Source: Deltaproteobacteria bacterium (GTDB taxonomy: Bacteria > Myxococcota_A > UBA796 > GCA-2862545). Taken from it: a stretch of 12,754 nucleotides of DNA. Location: the NCBI GenBank assembly GCA_019307545.1, contig JAFDJI010000043.1, positions 1 to 12,754 of the forward strand, in the 5' to 3' direction. A program made the position numbers and the translations under genes. Of this stretch, positions 7,358 to 12,754 are shown one piece after another. Under the pieces are notes generated by a model that was not told the origin of the DNA, made no database searches, and saw only the letters and a program-made list of their open reading frames with translations. Positions within the stretch are counted from its first letter, which is position 1; each line of letters begins with the position of its first letter.

Positions 7358-7906
7358 ATGCGCTGGACGACCCCACTGTCAGGAGGCAAGACGCTGCTGC
7401 TCGTCGAGGAGGCACGGGTCGAGGATGCACGCGGGATCCTGGCCCTCCACCTGCAGGTCCTCTCCGAGTCGCGGTACTTCATCACGGAGCCCCACGAGTT
7501 CTCCGGGTCGGTGGATCAGAAAGCGCGGCGGATCGCAGAGCTGGATCGGGCGTCGAACTCTGCGTTCCTGGTGGCGAAGTGTGATGGGCGGATTCTCGGC
7601 TACGTCACCGTCCAGGGTGGCCACCTGCGGCGTATGCGGCACACCGGCAAGCTGGAGATCATGGTCGTGGCAGACGCGCGTGGGACGGGGGTCGGCAACG
7701 CGCTGATGCAGGCGATCCTCGACTGGGCGACCCGCAACCCCCACCTGGTCAAGCTCGGTCTGAACGTCTTCACGGACAACGAGCGCGCGATTCGGCTGTA
7801 CGAGCGGTTCGGATTTCGGGAGGAGGGCCGTCGCCTCCGGGAGTACCGGATGGACGATGGCTCCTACCGCGACGACGTGCTCATGTACCGTTTCGTGGAC
7901 GATTGA
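7358..7906 (+). CDS. GNAT family N-acetyltransferase
   Basis: A 182-residue GNAT acetyltransferase, near the family's usual length. Seen: an N-terminal strand LLLVEEARVEDA at about 13-24, the acetyl-CoA pyrophosphate-binding motif R-G-T-G-V-G in the segment MVVADARGTGVGNALMQAIL, then LNVFTDNERAIRLYERFGF. The tail EYRMDDGSYRDDVLM is common in members acting on small amines, amino acids or protein N-termini. The N-A-x-R-L-Y-x-x-x-G-F motif is the RimI/SpeG-type motif. The substrate cannot be told from sequence. It starts 12 bases after the lipoprotein stop with only a weak ribosome binding site, so it could be read through from that gene. Its 3' end overlaps the convergent gene by 26 bases. Confidence 0.9.
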   Translation: MRWTTPLSGGKTLLLVEEARVEDARGILALHLQVLSESRYFITEPHEFSGSVDQKARRIAELDRASNSAFLVAKCDGRILGYVTVQGGHLRRMRHTGKLEIMVVADARGTGVGNALMQAILDWATRNPHLVKLGLNVFTDNERAIRLYERFGFREEGRRLREYRMDDGSYRDDVLMYRFVDD

Positions 7907-8675
7907 GGCTCCGCCCCACCGGCTGGAACGCCACCTCCAGGCCCGCGGAAGGGCCCAGCCGTCCTTCGTGGAGGCTGCCACCGACAGTGGCTTCCAACCA
8001 TACGGGCCTGCGGAGCATCAGCCGACCCCCGACCCCCACCGACACTGCCGCCCGCGTGTCCAGGTTGACTTCCCCGAAGACGCCGAGTGGCCGCACCGTG
8101 GGTCCCAGCCCCACGGCCGAGGGGACCGAGAGGCGCAGCCCGCCCTGGAGGTAGAACGCCTCAGCGCGTCCGAACCGCGCCACCGCACCGAAGGGGCCAC
8201 GCTCCACCCGGGCCCCGACCGCCCCGTAGAAGCTGCTTCCCGCGTAGCCGGCGCCACCGACCACCATGGGAACCCAGCGCGGCGCTGCCGCGGGCCTCGC
8301 CGTGCCGTCTGGCTCGAGATCGGCGACCACCACGGTCCGGGGGGTTCGGTGCAGCGCTTCCTGGTGAAGGGTCCAACTCCGCTCCAGGTCCTGGAGGTGT
8401 GGACGAAGCTCTGGATGGGTGCGGGCGATCTCGTCGAGGGCGTCGAGATCGCGCAGGCGGGCCCAGGCTACCTCGGCGAGGGGCGAGGTGGGGTAGCGCG
8501 CCAGGAACTCCTCGTAGCTACCCGCCGCGGTCTCCCCTTCGAGGCGGCGCACCTGCATCTCCCACCAGGCGCCGAGGTCCTCTCCTGCCGCGACCTCGCC
8601 AGGTTGGGCGTGCGCGGGGGGGTTCAGTAGAAGGGCAAGCAGCAACAGCGTTCGCAAGGGGACCTCGCGCTGCAT
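7881..8675 (-). CDS. Exported hypothetical protein with barrel-like C-terminus
   Basis: A 264-residue protein that I cannot assign to a named family. Seen: a signal peptide (charged start, Leu-rich core, A-H-A cleavage before Gln24). A helical region at about 34-100 follows, with a TPR/YbgF-like stretch SYEEFLARYPTSPLAEVAWARL split around residue 65. The Gly-rich C-terminal half, about 130-255, alternates hydrophobic and polar residues in short segments (for example YAGSSFYGAVGARVE and VSVGVGGRLMLRRPVWLEAT). That pattern suggests a small outer-membrane beta-barrel. The coding strand keeps the strong third-position GC expected of a real gene. It converges on the acetyltransferase gene and diverges from the phosphoesterase gene. 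A separate short periplasmic beta-domain is the main alternative to a barrel. Confidence 0.75.
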   Translation of the reverse strand: MQREVPLRTLLLLALLLNPPAHAQPGEVAAGEDLGAWWEMQVRRLEGETAAGSYEEFLARYPTSPLAEVAWARLRDLDALDEIARTHPELRPHLQDLERSWTLHQEALHRTPRTVVVADLEPDGTARPAAAPRWVPMVVGGAGYAGSSFYGAVGARVERGPFGAVARFGRAEAFYLQGGLRLSVPSAVGLGPTVRPLGVFGEVNLDTRAAVSVGVGGRLMLRRPVWLEATVGGSLHEGRLGPSAGLEVAFQPVGRSLNRPRNGT

Positions 8676-8763
8676 CCTCTATCGCGACCGGGCGATCCGA
8701 TCCGGATAGGAAGGGGTCCGCCACCGATGGGCGCTCGAACTGCGCAGGGGTAGCCTCGGCCCG
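8676..8763. promoter_or_regulatory. Divergent intergenic region, probable promoters
   Basis: These 88 bases separate the starts of two divergent genes and must hold, or lie beside, promoters for both. The only structure seen is a tandem GATCC-GATCC at 8694-8703 running into the 8-base palindrome ATCCGGAT at 8700-8707, flanked by CTATC (8679-8683) and GATAG (8705-8709) in inverted order. I cannot place -10/-35 boxes with confidence. Confidence 0.35.
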
Positions 8764-10266
8764 ATGGATGAACGGTTCTCGACAGCGGCACACACCATCG
8801 TGGTCAGCGACCTCCACCTCGCGGATGCGGAGGAGCTGGATCCGAACCGGCCGCTGTGGAAGCGGTTCAAGCAACCCGATCTCTTCATGGACGCTAGTTT
8901 CCAGCGCTTCCTGGAGCACGTGCGCCACCAGGTGCCCGGCGAGATCGAGCTGATCCTCAACGGGGACGTGTTCGACTTCGACTCGGTGATGGCCACCCCG
9001 CATCCAGCTGACTTCAAGGTGGGTTGGCTGGAGCGGTTGCGGGGGCTTTCGGCGGAGGAGGGCAAGTCCCGGTACAAGATGTCGGTGATCCTCGGGGATC
9101 ACCCGATCTTCGTGGAGGCCATCCGCGACTTCGTCCTCGACGGGAACCGGGTGGTGTTCGTGATTGGCAACCACGACATGGAGCTGCACTGGGAAGCAGT
9201 GCGCGAGGAGTTCCTGGCTGCCCTCGCGCTGTCGGAGGAGGACCAGGACGCGGTGCGGTTCTGCGAGTGGTTCTACCTGAGCAACCGGGACACCCTGGTG
9301 GAGCACGGGAACCAGTACGACAGCTACTGCCTGTGCGCGGAGCCGATTCGCCCGCTGATCAACGTCTCTGGGCGGGTGCGGGTCCGTCTGCCCTTCGGCA
9401 ATGTGGCAGGGAAGCTCATGCTCAACGGCATGGGACTGTTCAACCCGCACGTCGAGAGCAGCTACATCCGCTCGCTACCCGAGTACATGAACTTCTTCGC
9501 CCGTTACGTGATCAAGGTGCAGCCCTTCCTGGTGTGGACCTGGCTGTGGGGCGCGGTGGCGACGCTGGTGGTGTCGCTGTGGGAAGGCTTCCTTCCCGCG
9601 GTGCGGGCGCCACTCGATCTGGAGGAGCGGGTCGCGGACATCGGGCGCCGATCGAACGCCGAACCACGGGTGGTCCGCACCCTGCGCGCGCTTCACGTCC
9701 ACCCGGCGATCTTCAATCCGTGGAAGATCGCGCGGGAGCTGTGGCTCGATCGGGCGGTGCTGCTCGCGCTGTTGATCGCAGCCTCCTTCCAGCTCTTCTC
9801 CGTTCTGAACCTGTTCGCGCGGCTATCGGTGTGGTGGCTCATCGTCCCCTTCCTGATCCTGCTGCCACCGTTCATCTTCTACGCCCGCGGCGTGAACTCG
9901 GACGTCAACAACCTCCAGCGGATATTGCGGGGGCTGCTCCCGACGATCGGCGCCGCTTCGGGGGTGGTCCGGGTGGTCCTCGGCCACACCCACAGCGAGC
10001 AGCACACGGATTGCGACGGCATCGAGCTGATCAACACCGGCACCTGGTCCGCGGCCTACCACGACGTGGAGTGCACCCAGCCCTACGGGCGAAGGTGCTT
10101 CGCGTGGCTGAAGCCCGGATCCTCGGGCACCGGTCGGGTGGCCGAGCTGCACGAGTGGCTGGACCCGGGCACCCTGGTCATCCTCAGGCAGCCCCCCGCC
10201 CGACAAGAGATTTTCGGGATCGGTCGCCGCCTCTCCTCGCTTCTGGACGGCACGCCGCGGCAGTGA
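8764..10266 (+). CDS. Metallophosphoesterase with inserted membrane segments
   Basis: A 500-residue calcineurin-like phosphoesterase. Seen: all metal-binding motifs in order, namely D16-x-H18 (SDLHL), G-D68 (NGDVFDF), G-N136-H137-D (GNHD), H181-G-N and G-H408-T-H410, followed by an INTGTW segment common in LpxH-like enzymes. Between HGN and GHTH lie about 215 residues containing hydrophobic segments at about 252-274, 332-350 and 355-375, separated by a charged stretch. LpxH, which hydrolyses UDP-2,3-diacylglucosamine in lipid A synthesis, is about half this size and lacks such helices. The enzyme is therefore likely an inner-membrane hydrolase with its active site built from both sides of the insertion. 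The substrate is unknown; a lipid-linked diphosphate is one guess. The ATG lies two codons before the conserved region would need it, and its ribosome binding site is weak. Confidence 0.9.
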   Translation: MDERFSTAAHTIVVSDLHLADAEELDPNRPLWKRFKQPDLFMDASFQRFLEHVRHQVPGEIELILNGDVFDFDSVMATPHPADFKVGWLERLRGLSAEEGKSRYKMSVILGDHPIFVEAIRDFVLDGNRVVFVIGNHDMELHWEAVREEFLAALALSEEDQDAVRFCEWFYLSNRDTLVEHGNQYDSYCLCAEPIRPLINVSGRVRVRLPFGNVAGKLMLNGMGLFNPHVESSYIRSLPEYMNFFARYVIKVQPFLVWTWLWGAVATLVVSLWEGFLPAVRAPLDLEERVADIGRRSNAEPRVVRTLRALHVHPAIFNPWKIARELWLDRAVLLALLIAASFQLFSVLNLFARLSVWWLIVPFLILLPPFIFYARGVNSDVNNLQRILRGLLPTIGAASGVVRVVLGHTHSEQHTDCDGIELINTGTWSAAYHDVECTQPYGRRCFAWLKPGSSGTGRVAELHEWLDPGTLVILRQPPARQEIFGIGRRLSSLLDGTPRQ

Positions 10267-10289
10267 GCGTGCGCGCGGGTGGGTCCCTC

Positions 10290-10305
10290 GGGGGCTGGAG
10301 CCCCC
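10290..10305. terminator. Possible hairpin between convergent genes
   Basis: GGGGGCT and AGCCCCC form a perfect 7-base inverted repeat separated by two bases, so a 6-pair stem with a 4-base loop is realistic. It lies 23 bases after the phosphoesterase stop and 6 bases beyond the stop of the convergent hydrolase, where a two-way terminator would be expected. There is no T-run on either side, so intrinsic termination is uncertain. Confidence 0.35.
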
Positions 10306-10311
10306 TTCCCA

Positions 10312-12033
10312 TCAGTCGCCCGGACCGCTGTCGAAGCGCCCCATGAACCTTCGGAAGGCGAGCGGGTTGCCCTCCACTCGGAGCCGGCCCGAGGTGATGG
10401 CGCTCAGGGGTTTTTCAAGGTCCAGGGCGAGACGCCGCCAGGTGTCCGCGTTGGTGTGGACCGTGGCCACCGGCTCCGGCGTGCCGGGGAGGGGCGCTCC
10501 GCGGACCACCTCGGTGATGCCGTGGCGCACGGTGACGACATACGTCTCCTCCACGTCTTCGAAGCGGAACACCACCGTCTCGTGCACGTCGAGGGCATCC
10601 TCCGGGCGGAGCCGCGCCGGCAGGACCGAGAACACGAGGTCGAGGGGAAGCGCCGCCAAGAACGCGTCCTGGTAGGTGGGTTGGCCGAGCGGCTCGAACC
10701 CATGACGCCGCTCCCAGGCGCTCTCCAGCAGGTACGCACGGCCATTCGGGTTGTGCACGGTGATGGCCAGGTCCTCCAGCGTCTGGGCCATCTCGAGGGT
10801 CTGGTCGCTCCCGGCGTCCTCCAAGAGCGCGAGGAGATGCAGTGCCCAGCGCGCGTCGCCGGCTTCGCGGACCCGGCGCGCCTCTTCCAGGACGCGCTCG
10901 GGGCCGCCCATCAGGGCCACGGTACGGGTCGCGGCCTCGTCGGGTGGCAGCGGGTACAGGCGGTCGGCACGCCCGTCGAACCAGCCCAGCTGTCCGGTGT
11001 AGATGCCGCGCACCGACCAGTCGATCTGGCCGTACAGCTCCATCAGGGAGCGTTCGTCCCGGAGGTGGGGGGGCAACCCCACCTCGGAGGCGAGCACGTC
11101 GAGATCGGTGCCCGCGTTGGCGCCACGTACCACCGCGTCGCGCACCCACTGGATCCCGTCCCGGTAGTCGCGCAGCGCGGTTCGGATCGCCTCGCGACCG
11201 GCAATGGGTGGGGTGTGGGAGGGCACCAGGACCGCGGGGTCCTTGCGGCGCATGGCGTCGAGGCTCTCGATCCACGCGTCCACCGGCCGCGGGGTGGAGC
11301 CGCGGATGGTGTACAGGTTCGGGAAGGTCAGGTACCAGTTGTCCCCCGGCAGCAGGGTCTCGCGGTCCGGGATCCAGATGAAGAGCTGGTCGTGGGTTTC
11401 TCCGTGGGCCTCCACCAACTCCAGGGCGAGTCCGCCCACTTCCAGGGTGGCGGACTCCCGGAACGTCCGATCGGGGAGGACGGTCCCATTGTCGAGCACG
11501 GCCTCGAGGTCGGGCCGCCGCCCCAATCCGGAGCAGCGGAGCTGATCCAGTGGCACGTGCCGGCCGAACTGGCGACCGCCACGCGCCGATTCCGCCGGGA
11601 AGAACAGGCCGTATTGCTTGAAGAAGTGGTCGGTGAAGGCTGCCGTCGCCCACACCTCGGTGCCCTCCTCCACCCACACCGAGGCGCCGCCCACGTGGTC
11701 GATGTGGCTGTGGGTGTACACCACGGCCCGTATGGGACCAGGCGATAGCGCCAGCAGCGCGTCGCGGACCGGTCGGGCACGGGTGGGGCTCATGCCGGGG
11801 TCCACCACCACGTTGCCGTCGGGGGTCGCGATCAGGATGGTGTTGGCGAGGTCGTACCCGACGGCTACCCAGATGTCGTCCGCCACCTTCTCCACGCGGG
11901 GCTCGCCCACCACCTCGGAGCAGTGCGCCTCCAGGGCCTCGGGAGAGGGCAGGGGCCGTGCCTGGTCCACCTCGGTTGGAGGACCGCCACAGCCGAGAGC
12001 CACTGCCACCGCCGCCGTCGTCCAGCCTCGCAT
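10312..12033 (-). CDS. Alkylsulfatase-like MBL-fold hydrolase, lipoprotein
   Basis: A 573-residue protein with the three-part architecture of SdsA1/YjcS-type alkyl sulfatases. Seen: a short lipoprotein-type signal with A-L-G-C (Cys15). A metallo-beta-lactamase-fold domain spans about 52-275, with H108-S-H110-I-D112-H113, G-E-T-H214-D, P-G-D231-N and S-H273-T. A helical region at about 282-425 (RDYRDGIQWVRD, then WSVRGIYTGQLGWFDG) matches the alkylsulfatase dimerisation domain. An SCP2-like C-terminal domain at about 455-565 is typical of lipid or alkyl-chain binding. Known relatives use two zinc ions to cleave alkyl sulfate esters in the periplasm, but this G-E-T-x-D-Q / P-G-D-N branch is divergent and its substrate is unproven. 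A good ribosome binding site precedes the start. The gene follows the sigma-54 regulator by 28 bases. Confidence 0.9.
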   Translation of the reverse strand: MRGWTTAAVAVALGCGGPPTEVDQARPLPSPEALEAHCSEVVGEPRVEKVADDIWVAVGYDLANTILIATPDGNVVVDPGMSPTRARPVRDALLALSPGPIRAVVYTHSHIDHVGGASVWVEEGTEVWATAAFTDHFFKQYGLFFPAESARGGRQFGRHVPLDQLRCSGLGRRPDLEAVLDNGTVLPDRTFRESATLEVGGLALELVEAHGETHDQLFIWIPDRETLLPGDNWYLTFPNLYTIRGSTPRPVDAWIESLDAMRRKDPAVLVPSHTPPIAGREAIRTALRDYRDGIQWVRDAVVRGANAGTDLDVLASEVGLPPHLRDERSLMELYGQIDWSVRGIYTGQLGWFDGRADRLYPLPPDEAATRTVALMGGPERVLEEARRVREAGDARWALHLLALLEDAGSDQTLEMAQTLEDLAITVHNPNGRAYLLESAWERRHGFEPLGQPTYQDAFLAALPLDLVFSVLPARLRPEDALDVHETVVFRFEDVEETYVVTVRHGITEVVRGAPLPGTPEPVATVHTNADTWRRLALDLEKPLSAITSGRLRVEGNPLAFRRFMGRFDSGPGD

Positions 12034-12037
12034 CCCG

Positions 12038-12043
12038 ACCTCC
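12038..12043 (-). promoter_or_regulatory. Ribosome binding site for the MBL-fold hydrolase
   Basis: On the minus strand GGAGGT lies 4 bases upstream of the ATG at 12033, in the 28-base gap after the regulator stop. It supports this start, which also yields the lipoprotein signal. Confidence 0.6.
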
Positions 12044-12061
12044 GGTCCCCCGTGAGCGAGA

Positions 12062-12754
12062 CTATTCCACAGGGTCGTCCTCTTGCTGCTCCTCCTGGGT
12101 CCACTCGGCCTCTCGGCGGTAGATGGTACGGGCGGTGATGCCGAGCAGCGACGCCGCGAGGTTCTTGTCGCCGCCCGTGTAGCGCAGGGTCTCCTCGATC
12201 ATCCGCCGTTCGACCTGCTTCAAGGGGGTTCCCACCTCGAAGGCCATCCGCTGTCGACCCCCCCGACCCCGCCGGACCACCACGGGCAGGTCGTCGAGCC
12301 CGATCCAATCGTCTCGGCAAAGCACCACCGCGCGCTCCACCGCGTTCTCCAACTCACGCACATTGCCGGGCCAGTTCCACCCGGCGAGCGATTCTGTCGC
12401 CTCGGGGGTGAAACCACGCAGTTCCTTGGCGTTCTTTCGGTTGAACTGGACCAGGAAGTGCTGCGCGAGCAGCGGGACGTCATCATATCGTTCCCGCAGG
12501 GGTGGGACATCGAGCCGGATCACGTTCAGGCGGTAGAACAGGTCCTGCCGCAGGCGCCCTTCGGCGATCTCCCGCTCGATGTCACGGTTCGAGGCGGCGA
12601 TCACCCGCACCTCCGCGTGTAGGGTCTCGGTACCGCCCACCCGCTCGTACTCGCCATCCTGAAGGACCCGAAGCAGCTTCACCTGCACCGAGGGCTCCAT
12701 CTCGGTGATCTCGTCCAGGAACAGGGTCCCACCCCGGGCCAGGTCGAACCGGCC
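12062..12754 (-). CDS. Sigma-54-dependent regulator, C-terminal part
   Basis: The C-terminal 230 residues of an NtrC-family enhancer-binding protein. The frame stays open through the right edge, so the start and any receiver or sensing domain lie outside. Seen: the end of the AAA+ sigma-54 interaction domain, with Walker B in GGTLFLDEITEM, a sensor region VRVIAASNRD, the arginine-finger region RQDLFYRLNVIRL, PLRER and WPGNVRELENAVERA. A Fis-type helix-turn-helix (NLAASLLGITARTIYRR) and a short acidic Gln/Glu tail follow. The GAFTGA loop and Walker A are not in view. Such proteins bind upstream activating sites and use ATP to open sigma-54 promoters. It is followed in the same direction by the MBL-fold hydrolase gene, so the two may share a transcript. 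The input signal cannot be told. Confidence 0.93.
   Translation of the reverse strand, partial: GRFDLARGGTLFLDEITEMEPSVQVKLLRVLQDGEYERVGGTETLHAEVRVIAASNRDIEREIAEGRLRQDLFYRLNVIRLDVPPLRERYDDVPLLAQHFLVQFNRKNAKELRGFTPEATESLAGWNWPGNVRELENAVERAVVLCRDDWIGLDDLPVVVRRGRGGRQRMAFEVGTPLKQVERRMIEETLRYTGGDKNLAASLLGITARTIYRREAEWTQEEQQEDDPVE

Noticed and set aside
8694..8707. Tandem GATCC and the ATCCGGAT palindrome as an operator.
   Set aside because: Too short to call a binding site in GC-rich DNA. It is noted only within the intergenic region entry.
10279..11748. A 489-codon plus-strand open frame opposite the MBL-fold hydrolase.
   Set aside because: The minus strand carries an unmistakable three-domain hydrolase; the plus-strand product has no motif and an atypical composition.
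1..12754. Search for tRNA, rRNA, CRISPR repeats, insertion sequences and attachment sites.
   Set aside because: No cloverleaf, regularly spaced repeat, transposase motif or terminal inverted repeat was seen, and coding density leaves little space for them.

Overview
The window is GC-rich, tightly packed DNA from a Gram-negative bacterium. The evidence is three lipoprotein signal sequences, an Sec-exported protein with a barrel-like C-terminus, an LpxH-like metallophosphoesterase and a sigma-54 enhancer-binding regulator. GC content, codon use and gene content would suit a myxobacterial or other deltaproteobacterial-type lineage, but that placement is an inference. No RNA gene, mobile element, CRISPR array or gene-free stretch over 100 bases was seen.

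Positions 1-6811 (+) hold a Bat (Bacteroides aerotolerance-type) operon: a 5'-truncated DUF58 vWA-like protein, a lipoprotein/membrane protein that looks like a small second BatD, BatA, a BatB-BatC fusion, BatD and BatE. Each gene overlaps the next by 1-7 bases, so the set is almost certainly co-transcribed and translationally coupled. The usual partner of such operons, a MoxR-type AAA+ ATPase, would be expected just left of the window. Three proteins carry vWA-type metal-binding (MIDAS) motifs. Two carry TPRs, and BatD plus its small relative supply periplasmic beta-rich domains with cytoplasmic tails. Together they would form an inner-membrane, periplasm-facing assembly probably linked to envelope or oxidative stress. 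The biochemical role of Bat proteins is not settled.

Positions 6839-7906 (+) hold a small BamE-like lipoprotein, possibly still part of the Bat transcript, and a GNAT acetyltransferase. A minus-strand exported protein (7881-8675) converges on the acetyltransferase with a 26-base overlap. It is divergent, across 88 bases, from a plus-strand metallophosphoesterase (8764-10266) whose catalytic domain is interrupted by predicted membrane segments.

Positions 10312-12754 (-) hold an alkylsulfatase-like metallo-beta-lactamase-fold lipoprotein. It lies 28 bases downstream of a sigma-54-dependent regulator that runs off the right edge, and the two look like one transcription unit. A GC-rich hairpin lies between the convergent ends of the phosphoesterase and hydrolase genes.

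Nothing here is a clearly new system. The most unusual points are the small BatD-like lipoprotein, the BatB-BatC fusion with an internal signal-peptide-like segment, and the membrane-interrupted phosphoesterase.
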